Notes: generated by a model not told the origin, from the letters alone. Shown: positions 1-5,410, counted from the first letter of the stretch. The stretch: 5,410 bases of DNA from an uncultured Lachnospiraceae bacterium (GCA_946406305.1 CAMJKC010000113.1:1-5410); one strand, 5' to 3'. Made by a program: numbers and translations.

Positions 1-7
1 CAAAACT

Positions 8-72
8 GTAGGGGTGAGCATTGCGAGCCTAACTTGAGGTAGTCGGTAGTAGGGGCGAAGCTTTTCGAGCCC
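8..72. repeat. Two direct copies of a GC-rich 23-24 base repeat
   Basis: Copies lie at 8-30 and 49-72. Both begin GTAGGGG and end CGAGCC, with a variable middle (TGAGCATTG in the first, CGAAGCTTTT in the second). The surrounding patch 1-80 has 42 G+C of 80 bases, about twice the density of the rest of the window. No open frame with protein-like composition covers it. It lies just downstream of the last minus-strand gene, so it could be a dispersed intergenic repeat of the REP kind or the edge of a structured RNA. It runs off the left edge, so its full extent is unknown. Confidence 0.6.
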
Positions 73-79
73 AAGCTTC
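57..79. repeat. Inverted repeat with 7-base arms and a 9-base loop
   Basis: GAAGCTT at 57-63 is the exact reverse complement of AAGCTTC at 73-79. A competing, interrupted stem (GGGC/GCCC plus GAA/TTC) can form across 53-72, so two structures exclude each other. The hairpin starts 22 bases past the stop codon of the last minus-strand gene. Neither strand has a clean T-run directly after the stem, so I call it an inverted repeat that might help end transcription, not a proven terminator. Confidence 0.5.
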
Positions 80-100
80 ATTTAAATATTAAAAAACAAA

Positions 101-1090
101 TTACCAATAATATTTTGCATATCTATACAAATGTGTTACATACCCTTTTTCATCAAAAACAATCTGTGATATATAATCGCCATCCAAATTACTTTTTTGC
201 ACTGTAAAATCTTCTAAATTTTTTGTTTTGTTTTTATACTCATCAAATTTATTCATAAATAAATTCTTTTCTATCTGTAAATTGTTTATTGGATTATCTA
301 TATCTACATTACCATGATATTCATATATATCAAATCCATTAATGTCATAACCATAGTCTTCACTTATGTTTAAAAATGCTGCATTTTTTAGGACTCTAAC
401 TTTATATACTTTAAAAATATAATCAAGTTTTTCTCTATTATAACTATTTTCTTCTACTACATTCCCATTAAAGTTAAACCTATCTATGCTAACCTTATCA
501 TCTCTACCTAAATATTTATATATATTATGTTTATAAAAAATATCCTCTTCTCTTATATCTCTACCATATATATCTATTATGTCTCCAACTTTCAACATAT
601 TAGAGGCTTTATCATAAGAATCATTTTCTATAAACAATTCCCTAATAGTACTTTCTCTTTTTATCAATTCAACTTCATAATAAGAATTTTCTATCAAATT
701 ACTTACACTCAAAATATCATATTTCCCAGATAATAAATCTTCATTATAATAACATATTGAAAGTTCATCTCTATTTACATTCACATCTTCTTTTCTATCA
801 ATAGCATTTTTTAAAGATTTTATATTTGATATTAAAAAACTTTTATTATATCCATAAGGATAATATGAATCTTCCATACCATCAAAGTATTTTATTTCCA
901 ACTCTTCTTTTTCTTTATTATATATTTTCAATAAAACACTTAACATTTCTTCCATTTCATCTTTAGTATAATCATTATAATCTACATCAAAATATATTCT
1001 ATGTTCTAAAAACGGCAAATTATATAAAATTAAATTAGCCTCATCATCACTTAAAATATCATTAAACTTATTTAAATACTTTTTAAGTCC
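101..1090 (-). CDS. Secreted-family protein, C-terminal part; start unresolved (possible frameshifted end of the upstream lipoprotein gene)
   Basis: The function is not recognised. The frame is open from 1090 down to the TAA at 101-103. The only usual start codon is TTG at 1016-1018 (305 residues). It has no ribosome site at a suitable distance, and the 24 codons before it also read as plausible protein. The product lacks a signal peptide. It is clearly related to the 494-residue protein at 3420-4904: a YTKDEM segment (residues 17-22) matches FTKEEL, SNIKSLKNAI (64-73) matches ANIKSIDIAI, KVRVLKNA (206-213) matches KVRILKNA, and DEKGYVTHLY (289-298) matches DEKGYITGIY. Relative to that paralogue the N-terminal ~130 residues, including the export signal, are missing. 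It overlaps the 3' end of the dipeptidase lipoprotein gene in the -1 frame. A slip at the five-A run would fuse the two and supply the export signal. It is either a frameshifted C-terminal domain or a decaying 5'-truncated gene. The coding character is sound; the start is not. Confidence 0.7.
   Translation of the reverse strand, partial: GLKKYLNKFNDILSDDEANLILYNLPFLEHRIYFDVDYNDYTKDEMEEMLSVLLKIYNKEKEELEIKYFDGMEDSYYPYGYNKSFLISNIKSLKNAIDRKEDVNVNRDELSICYYNEDLLSGKYDILSVSNLIENSYYEVELIKRESTIRELFIENDSYDKASNMLKVGDIIDIYGRDIREEDIFYKHNIYKYLGRDDKVSIDRFNFNGNVVEENSYNREKLDYIFKVYKVRVLKNAAFLNISEDYGYDINGFDIYEYHGNVDIDNPINNLQIEKNLFMNKFDEYKNKTKNLEDFTVQKSNLDGDYISQIVFDEKGYVTHLYRYAKYYW
1072..1090 (-). other. Candidate -1 frameshift site at a five-A run
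   Basis: The dipeptidase frame ends at 1072-1074, and the frame of the following gene is open only from 1090 downwards, so both are open for just 16 bases. The only homopolymer there is five A on the coding strand (1080-1084), read TTA AAA AGT in the dipeptidase frame. A lysyl-tRNA on AAA can slip back one base and re-pair perfectly, then reads AAG TAT TTA into the next frame. GAGG lies just upstream and AAGGTGA about 19 bases upstream; such Shine-Dalgarno-like sites can stimulate -1 slippage in bacteria. I see no strong downstream hairpin. A plain indel mutation explains the layout equally well. Confidence 0.4.
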
Positions 1091-2091
1091 TCATTAACAT
1101 ATTTTTCACCTTCTGACTTAACTAAGTTTTCTATTCCAAAATTTACATATTTCTTATTTTTATAATTATAATCAATATTCCCATCAGCATCTATGTAGTC
1201 TCCGATAACTTCTATATTTATTCTTTTGTTTTTATTCTCATCAAATACTACATCAAGCTTTTTTGATACTGGAAAGTCAAAATATTCATCCTTATATGGC
1301 TCATCTATCAAAGTAAAATGCCACCATTCAGTGCTTATAGGTTTAAAACCATATTTTACCATTGTGTCTCTTAAAATTTTTCTATTTTCTTTTTGCTCTA
1401 AAGTGAGTCCTTTATAATCATAATGACTCTTTTCTCCAAAATAATCAAATTCACCACCCATATCCAATAAATTTAAATTTTTTAAATTATATAAAGATAA
1501 ATCTATAGTGCTTCCTCTTGAATGACCTGATTTTTTTGATATATAACCATTTTTTATCATATCACTTTTATTGACATTAGGATAAAATTTTTGTTTCATT
1601 TTTGTATCTTCATTTTCAGTCCAATTTACAAATTCATTAACAGCTCTCATTGGTCTATATGCATCATAAATAACTATACCAAAACCTAATTTATTAAACT
1701 CTTCATTTGCCTTTTTTAAAGCATCTGCCGCTTCTTTAGTTAATATAGCAACATTATCTTCATAACCAGAAATTGGCTTCCCTATAAAATTTTCATACCC
1801 ATAATATTTTATTGATTCATAAATGTTTGGAATTACATTTTTAAGTAAAACAAATTTATCACTTTTATAAATATTTAAGTCATCTGTAGTTAAATTAATC
1901 TCTATATACTCTTTACTTTCATCATTTTTACTTTCATTTTCTTCGTTTTCACTCTCTATATCTTTATCCATAACATTGTTAGTTAAAATACCAGTATCAT
2001 TTTTACAACTGACAAGAAAAAAGCAAAAATATAATAAACAAAAATAAGTAATTATTATATGTAAAAGTTTTTTTATATTATTTTTTTTCAT
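1072..2091 (-). CDS. D-alanyl-D-alanine dipeptidase lipoprotein (VanX/DdpX type, peptidase family M15D)
   Basis: This is a predicted zinc dipeptidase that cleaves D-Ala-D-Ala or related murein-derived dipeptides, anchored by lipid on the outer face of a membrane. Residues 8-29 form a lipoprotein signal with lipobox LVSC (cysteine 29), followed by an acidic linker to about 65. The catalytic domain spans about 70-275: DAYRP (143-147) holds the arginine that binds the transition state in VanX, SGHSRGSTIDL (188-198) gives zinc ligands His190 and Asp197, and EWWHF (255-259) gives catalytic Glu255 and zinc ligand His258. All key residues are present. Family members normally end soon after the YFDFPV segment (270-275); this one continues for 64 residues, then overlaps a second frame. 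The ATG is supported by GAGG 11 bases upstream (2103-2106). No vanH, ligase or sensor-regulator gene is nearby, so a role in wall turnover or dipeptide scavenging is likelier than vancomycin resistance. The lipid anchor is unusual for this family. Confidence 0.9.
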   Translation of the reverse strand: MKKNNIKKLLHIIITYFCLLYFCFFLVSCKNDTGILTNNVMDKDIESENEENESKNDESKEYIEINLTTDDLNIYKSDKFVLLKNVIPNIYESIKYYGYENFIGKPISGYEDNVAILTKEAADALKKANEEFNKLGFGIVIYDAYRPMRAVNEFVNWTENEDTKMKQKFYPNVNKSDMIKNGYISKKSGHSRGSTIDLSLYNLKNLNLLDMGGEFDYFGEKSHYDYKGLTLEQKENRKILRDTMVKYGFKPISTEWWHFTLIDEPYKDEYFDFPVSKKLDVVFDENKNKRINIEVIGDYIDADGNIDYNYKNKKYVNFGIENLVKSEGEKYVNEDLKSI

Positions 2092-2170
2092 TGACTTCTT
2101 TACCTCAAATTAAATATTTATTACTTTTTTTATTAAATGTTTTATTATTTCAAAAATACTAATTTTTTCA

Positions 2171-2197
2171 TTTATAAATATATAAAATTTTTCTCAA
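2171..2197 (-). promoter_or_regulatory. Weak candidate promoter for the dipeptidase lipoprotein gene
   Basis: On the coding strand TTGAGA (2192-2197) is followed after 15 bases by TATAAA (2171-2176), about 80 bases before the start codon. The spacer is short and such AT-rich matches arise easily by chance here. It is offered because the 170-base gap between the ATPase remnant and this gene is the natural place for its promoter, and I saw no better match there. No convincing terminator hairpin for the remnant was seen in the same gap. Confidence 0.2.
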
Positions 2198-2261
2198 ATA
2201 TAATAACCTTATTTTTAATAGCATTAAAAAACGTTTTCAGACTATTTTATTTATTATGATA

Positions 2262-2795
2262 TTACTCATCATCATTTAACAGGAATAACATGTATAATGG
2301 AAGTGTAAGTATATTATTTTCTCTTCCCACATTATAATTTCCTATTTTTATACCATTATCAATATGATATATTTCTTTATTTTTTATAACTGTATTTAAA
2401 CTTTTTGCATTTCCTGTTGTTGCTTTTACCTCTAATGGAGTACATTCATTTTTATATCTCATAACAAAATCAATTTCAAGTCCTGAATCTTTTCTATAGT
2501 AGTACAATTTTCTACCCATCTTAGACAAAACATCTGCAGCAAAATTTTCAAATATCGCTCCTTTATATGTATATAATTTATTATTTAATACATCAAATTG
2601 TGTCCCATCTTCAAACATAGATATAAGTAATCCAATATCTTGCATATATATTTTAAAGCAATCATCTATTTTATTTCCATCAAGTGGAAATTCAATCAAA
2701 TGTAAATTATTACATTTAACGACTATTCCAGCTTCAACTAACCATTCTACACAAGATTCGTATTCTCTTGATTTTGCACTTTTTTCAAGCGAGTT
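2262..2795 (-). pseudogene. AAA-type ATPase with DUF4143 domain, 5'-truncated remnant
   Basis: The open frame holds 177 codons ending at the TAA at 2262-2264. It starts at a stop codon (2796-2798), not at a start. Homology-like sequence begins immediately with LEKSAKSREYES, runs through WLVEAGIVVKC and the segment CFKIYMQDIGLLISMF, and then KGAIFENFAADVLSK, the DUF4143 core. The nuclease-like signature DSGLEIDFV followed by PLEVKA is intact. Full-length proteins of this family have about 400-430 residues with an N-terminal P-loop ATPase domain. Here the Walker A and B motifs and about 240 residues are missing. A TTG at 2697-2699 would give 145 residues but lies in the middle of conserved sequence, so it is not a true start. 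The break coincides within a few bases with the short repeats at 2791-2882, pointing to a deletion or rearrangement there. Such ATPases are common, mobile-looking accessory genes of unclear function in host-associated anaerobes. Confidence 0.85.
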
Positions 2796-2854
2796 TTATG
2801 TATTTAGGATATTTTCTCGGTGAGTTTTTATGCATTTAGGATATTTTTATAGTT
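2791..2854. repeat. Tandem imperfect repeat, two units of 31 and 33 bases
   Basis: Unit one is 2791-2821 and unit two 2822-2854. Both read GAG, a T-run, ATG, then [TC]ATTTAGGATATTTT, with a diverged tail. They differ by a one-base T-run length, one T/C change and the tail. The first unit starts exactly where the ATPase remnant stops looking like protein. Two units are too few and too AT-rich for a CRISPR array, and there are no unique spacers between them. Confidence 0.75.
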
Positions 2855-2882
2855 AGTTTTATATATATTTTGCATAAAACTC
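2791..2882. repeat. Inverted third copy of the repeat, giving alternative stems
   Basis: CATAAAACTC at 2873-2882 is the exact reverse complement of GAGTTTTATG at 2791-2800. TGCATAAAACTC at 2871-2882 also pairs with GAGTTTTTATGCA at 2822-2834, with one extra T. The similarity continues weakly past the arm (CTATATCTTAAA against TTTAGGATAT reversed). A shorter hairpin, AGTTTTAT (2855-2862) with ATAAAACT (2874-2881), is nested inside. The arrangement could be the footprint of a small non-autonomous element or a recombination site. There is no room for a transposase and no target duplication is evident. Confidence 0.6.
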
Positions 2883-2907
2883 TTCTATATCTTAAAACCT
2901 TAACAGC

Positions 2908-3042
2908 CTAATCTCTCACCAAAAAACATTCACAACCTTTATTAATATTATTTCCTTTTTCATAAATATATCTAAATTCATTATATAGTTTGTGTATGAA
3001 TATAGTTTTTAAGATATATTTATCAACCAAATATCCTTCCAA
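2908..3042 (-). pseudogene. Possible short gene remnant of 44 codons
   Basis: A frame from TTG at 3040-3042 to TAG at 2908-2910 has a protein-like composition, ending YEKGNNINKGCECFLVRD. A stop (3043-3045) immediately precedes the TTG, and the first bases overlap the 3' end of the small membrane-protein gene in another frame. There is no ribosome site. In DNA this AT-rich a stop is expected about every ten codons, so a 44-codon open run with this composition is somewhat unusual, but chance is not excluded. I recognise no family. It may be the tail of a gene lost in the rearrangement next to it. Confidence 0.25.
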
Positions 3043-3418
3043 CTATTATAGAACTTATGTTTAAAATAAATGACATAAAAAAGTATCGGGAAAAATTATT
3101 TTTATATTTATAAAAAAAACAGTTTTTATTAAAATTTATTCTCTTATAATAAAAAATTGCTTCTACAAATAAAATTATAATTTCAAAAAATGCTACTATT
3201 ATATTATACCAAACAAAAATACTTATCCCAGTATAGCCCGATAAATATAAAACTTGATTGCTTACTATATAAATTAAAATAACATTTAATGGAATATTTG
3301 TAATCATATTTATAATAAAAATTAATATTATATTTTTCTTTTCTCTAACACCAAGTAAGAAAGCTACTCCTATCTCTACCACTTCAGTTATAATTAAATG
3401 CTTTAATATTTCATACAT
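3023..3418 (-). CDS. Small integral membrane protein, four predicted helices, unknown function
   Basis: The product is 131 residues, almost entirely hydrophobic. Predicted membrane segments lie at about 4-24, 29-53, 66-91 and 112-130, separated by short basic loops (REKK 25-28; YKRINFNKN 91-99). Acidic residues sit inside or next to helices 1 and 3 (Glu12, Glu15, Glu79, Glu86), and helix 2 carries NMITNIPLN (37-45). This resembles small clostridial-type membrane proteins with an ITNP..N signature and helix-embedded glutamates, a group without known function as far as I know. I chose ATG 3416-3418 because the upstream gene's TAA (3420-3422) ends one base earlier, and AAAGG lies upstream at a workable distance. 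An in-frame ATG at 3464-3466 would add 16 polar residues that overlap the upstream gene. The tight junction implies translational coupling, so it may help export, anchor or regulate the secreted protein made just before it; that is inference. Confidence 0.75.
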   Translation of the reverse strand: MYEILKHLIITEVVEIGVAFLLGVREKKNIILIFIINMITNIPLNVILIYIVSNQVLYLSGYTGISIFVWYNIIVAFFEIIILFVEAIFYYKRINFNKNCFFYKYKNNFSRYFFMSFILNISSIIVGRIFG

Positions 3419-3419
3419 A

Positions 3420-4904
3420 TTAACTTTCGCCTTTATAAATACCAGTGATGTAACCTTTTTCATCATACGTGAGCATTGTTACATATTGGAAATTATCACA
3501 CAAATATTTGTCATCTTCATCTAAATCTTTATTTTCAATAACAATTGGATAGTAATATTCGTTCCCATACGGATAATTAAAATTTATATACTTATTATAA
3601 ATATCACTCAATACCACATCTTTAAATTTTTCTTTAAATTCGTAGTCATGATTATTGCTAAAAGCTTTGTCAACTGAGTCTAAAAAATAACTTCCAAAAA
3701 CTCTTGCATTTTTTAAAATTCTAACTTTCGTTTTTATTATTTGAGCAACATGTTCAATAGATTCTGGCTCCATTTCCCATAATACATATTCCCTCTCTTC
3801 ATATCTTATAAAGTAGTCTGAATCTTCCAATGAGTCAGAACCCCAATCATCATTCCCACTATCATAATTATACTCATCATTTCCTTTTATCAGCTTAAAG
3901 TAACTTTGTTGATGCCCAATATAGATTTTATTATACTCTTCATCACTATCTGATTTTTCAAATTTATAAATACTAATGCATTTTAAAATCAAAGCATTCT
4001 CTTTATTCATTTCATTAATTGGACAAGTCCATAAAACTACAATATCATCTTTTTTTATTTTATCGCCAATCTCTCTATCAATAGACACATTTTCTCTAAA
4101 TATGATATTTGCCTCATAGTATTCGCCCATATCTTTTATGTTTCTTATTTCTGTTCTATTTACTGGTGTTCTTTTATATGTTCCTTCATAAGGCGACATA
4201 TATACATTCACTAAGTTTTTAGAAAGTGTAAAATATTTATCATATACACCATCATTAAGCATATACTCTGGCAATTTTTTATATTTTTTATGATTTTCTT
4301 CATTATAATTTTTTATTGCGATATCTATACTTTTAATATTCGCTATAACACTGTTACTGGCAAATCCTATAGGTCCACCATGGTCAATTTCTTTATACTC
4401 ATCAAAAACTTTTTCTAACTCCTTTTTTAATGTCACAAGTTCTTCTTTTGTAAATTTATCATATTCACACACAGCATATGGATGATAACAAAAATCTTTC
4501 ATTTTTGTTAGTAAATTATTCAAATTAAGTTCTTTAGCAAGTTTTAAAAGTTCTATTTTATGATTATACACTCCATTATCAAAATGATTGCCGCCTATCT
4601 CACTATAATAAAAATTTACATCTTTCTCAGTTTGTTTTAATAAATTGTCAGGTGTATTTTTATTATTTGTTTTCCCTAAAGTATTGTATATCACATATAT
4701 TTTAGTTCCATCAGCATTATTTATTACTTCATATTGTTTATCATTTTTAATTTCAATTTTACTCATTATTTCTTTTGCCAATTTTTCTTTTTCAGCATCA
4801 GTCATATTTTTCGCTAACACAAATTTATTTGGTATAACAAGACACAATAAAACTATATACATTAGTAACTTTTTAATTGTTAAATTAAAATTTTTAAATT
4901 TCAT
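3420..4904 (-). CDS. Large exported protein of unknown family, paralogue of the 101-1090 product
   Basis: I do not recognise a named domain. The 494-residue product starts with a Sec signal peptide: basic residues to 12, hydrophobic core about 13-27, likely cleavage after VLA (residue 31). The mature part is highly charged, with an N-terminal region (about 35-150) absent from the paralogue. Next comes a helical-looking stretch (151-200, FTKEEL to IANIKSIDIAI), then a mixed region with a strand-rich look, an acidic insertion (about 342-365), the motif KVRILKNA (393-400), and a C-terminal YVTMLTYDEKGYITGIY (474-490). The last two motifs and the helical stretch recur in the 101-1090 product, defining a shared domain of about 300 residues. 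The ATG is firmly fixed by GAGGTGAG eight bases upstream. It follows an exported SH3b gene by 128 bases and abuts the membrane-protein gene. I infer a periplasmic or surface role; no catalytic motif is evident. Confidence 0.85.
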   Translation of the reverse strand: MKFKNFNLTIKKLLMYIVLLCLVIPNKFVLAKNMTDAEKEKLAKEIMSKIEIKNDKQYEVINNADGTKIYVIYNTLGKTNNKNTPDNLLKQTEKDVNFYYSEIGGNHFDNGVYNHKIELLKLAKELNLNNLLTKMKDFCYHPYAVCEYDKFTKEELVTLKKELEKVFDEYKEIDHGGPIGFASNSVIANIKSIDIAIKNYNEENHKKYKKLPEYMLNDGVYDKYFTLSKNLVNVYMSPYEGTYKRTPVNRTEIRNIKDMGEYYEANIIFRENVSIDREIGDKIKKDDIVVLWTCPINEMNKENALILKCISIYKFEKSDSDEEYNKIYIGHQQSYFKLIKGNDEYNYDSGNDDWGSDSLEDSDYFIRYEEREYVLWEMEPESIEHVAQIIKTKVRILKNARVFGSYFLDSVDKAFSNNHDYEFKEKFKDVVLSDIYNKYINFNYPYGNEYYYPIVIENKDLDEDDKYLCDNFQYVTMLTYDEKGYITGIYKGES

Positions 4905-4912
4905 ATAAAAAT

Positions 4913-4920
4913 CTCACCTC
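4913..4920 (-). promoter_or_regulatory. Strong ribosome binding site of the 494-residue protein gene
   Basis: GAGGTGAG on the coding strand is a near-perfect match to the 16S rRNA 3' end, with an 8-base gap to the ATG at 4902-4904. It decides the start and suggests efficient translation. Confidence 0.85.
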
Positions 4921-4979
4921 TTTATTTTTTATAAATAATTAAATGTTAAGATTATTATCATTTCATCATTTTTACATAT

Positions 4980-5007
4980 ATTAAATATTTTATATAAATA
5001 ATGACAA
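4980..5007 (-). promoter_or_regulatory. Candidate sigma-70-type promoter ahead of the 494-residue protein gene
   Basis: On the coding strand TTGTCA (5002-5007, one mismatch to TTGACA) is followed after 16 bases by TTTAAT (4980-4985, one mismatch to TATAAT). This leaves a leader of about 70 bases before the start codon. The site lies just after the stop of the SH3b gene, so the 494-residue gene and the membrane-protein gene could form their own transcript. No terminator hairpin was found between the SH3b stop and this site, so read-through is also possible. Confidence 0.45.
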
Positions 5008-5032
5008 GTCTTTACATAATATATAAATTTAA

Positions 5033-5401
5033 TTATTTAGTTTTTTCTCCAAGCTTAATATTACTCTCATGAGTCCACCCACAATCAGCCTTTAAAACTC
5101 CCTTTGACCTTGCATAGTGATTATCATTTCCTATACAATACCACTTCTCACCTTTTTTATTTTTTATACTTCCAAATACTCTAACTAAAGTCCCATTATC
5201 AAGTTTATCAATAATTTCATATTGTGTCCCTGCACCTTTTCTAACATTTGCATAATTATCTTTAGCTTCTATGTATGCAGGCTCTCCATTTGGCCACGGT
5301 CCATCATAGCTATCGGCAAAAGTAGAATTTACACAACAAATCATATTTAACATAAAAAACATAGATAAAACTAATAACTTATTTTTAAATTTCTTTTTCA
5401 T
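5033..5401 (-). CDS. Small exported protein with a bacterial SH3 (SH3b) domain
   Basis: The 122-residue product has a Sec signal peptide: KKKFKNK, a hydrophobic stretch to about 25, and likely cleavage after STFA (residue 29). One SH3b domain of about 70 residues follows, with the typical opening NVRKGAGTQYEIIDKL (52-67), a VRVFG strand (73-77), a GEKWYCI strand (84-90) and the closing GWTHESNI (108-115). SH3b domains usually bind peptidoglycan peptides or other envelope ligands and often accompany wall hydrolases. Here the domain is alone, without a catalytic partner in the same chain. Two cysteines in the mature part (89 and 107) could form a disulfide. The gene is complete: ATG at 5399-5401, with GGTAAAAAT directly upstream, probably the end of a ribosome site cut by the window edge. 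It precedes the 494-residue exported protein gene in the same direction. The ligand is unknown. Confidence 0.88.
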   Translation of the reverse strand: MKKKFKNKLLVLSMFFMLNMICCVNSTFADSYDGPWPNGEPAYIEAKDNYANVRKGAGTQYEIIDKLDNGTLVRVFGSIKNKKGEKWYCIGNDNHYARSKGVLKADCGWTHESNIKLGEKTK

Positions 5402-5410
5402 ATTTTTACC

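Noticed and set aside
527..733. Plus-strand open frame opposite the secreted-family gene
   Set aside because: It lies wholly antisense to a frame with paralogue support, has an Ile/Phe/Tyr-rich shadow composition and lacks a ribosome site.
1016..1018. TTG as the true start of the 101-1090 product
   Set aside because: The nearest GAGG is about 20 bases upstream, too far for initiation, and paralogue-like protein sequence continues before the TTG. It is kept only as a possible annotated start.
1226..1417. Plus-strand open frame opposite the dipeptidase gene
   Set aside because: It is antisense to the catalytic C-terminal part of the dipeptidase and its Ser/Phe-rich composition is typical of a shadow frame.
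1072..2091. Vancomycin resistance determinant (vanX)
   Set aside because: The active site matches the family, but the partner resistance genes are absent and the protein is a predicted lipoprotein, unlike resistance-operon VanX.
2228..2237. AAAACGTTTT palindrome as a terminator
   Set aside because: The arms abut with no loop and contain a single C-G step, so no stable hairpin forms.
2791..2882. CRISPR array
   Set aside because: There are only two direct units, placed back to back with no unique spacers, plus one inverted copy, and no cas genes nearby.
3419..3466. Longer N-terminus (16 extra residues) for the small membrane protein
   Set aside because: It would start inside the conserved C-terminal coding region of the upstream gene and adds polar residues before helix 1. 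The ATG one base after the upstream stop fits a coupled start better.
4645..4908. Plus-strand open frame of 87 codons with a membrane-like look
   Set aside because: It is antisense to the signal peptide and N-terminus of the 494-residue protein, whose ribosome site is strong. The hydrophobicity is the expected complement of Lys/Asn/Glu-rich coding DNA.

Overview
The window is very AT-rich, roughly a quarter G+C apart from one patch at the left edge. All credible genes lie on the minus strand, so transcription runs from high to low coordinates. Codon use (AGA, TTA, ATA, AAT), long A/T tracts, strong GAGGTGAG-type ribosome sites and several exported proteins suggest a low-GC, probably host-associated anaerobe. 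My first guess is a Brachyspira-like spirochaete, with Fusobacteria or a low-GC Firmicute as alternatives. No rRNA, tRNA or housekeeping marker settles this.

Layout in transcription order: (1) 5401-5033, a small exported protein with a bacterial SH3 (SH3b) domain. (2) 4904-3420, a 494-residue exported protein of unknown family with a good ribosome site and a plausible promoter. (3) 3418-3023, a small four-helix membrane protein one base after the stop of (2), so probably co-translated with it. (4) 3022-2796, a non-coding scar with two direct copies and one inverted copy of a repeat of about 32 bases. (5) 2795-2262, the C-terminal 177 residues of an AAA-type ATPase with a DUF4143 domain, a decayed remnant whose break coincides with the repeat. 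(6) 2091-1072, a lipoprotein with a complete VanX/DdpX-type D-Ala-D-Ala dipeptidase active site and an unusual C-terminal extension. (7) 1090-101, a frame with no convincing start whose product is a divergent paralogue of the C-terminal two thirds of (2). (8) 1-80, a GC-rich patch (42 of 80 bases) with two copies of a 23-24 base repeat.

The most interesting points are these. Two proteins here, (2) and (7), belong to the same apparently undescribed secreted family, sharing a KVR[IV]LKNA core and a DEKGY[IV]T C-terminal motif. In addition, (6) and (7) overlap in frames offset by one base, with a run of five A residues in the 16-base stretch where both frames are open. One slippage or one added A would give a single 663-residue lipoprotein with a dipeptidase domain followed by the family domain. 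Whether this is a disrupted gene, a phase-variable switch or programmed -1 frameshifting cannot be decided from one sequence.

Taken together, the exported SH3b protein, the two secreted-family members, the membrane protein and the murein-dipeptide hydrolase fit a cell-envelope theme. That functional link is inference from proximity. The ATPase remnant and repeats mark the middle of the window as a rearranged site.
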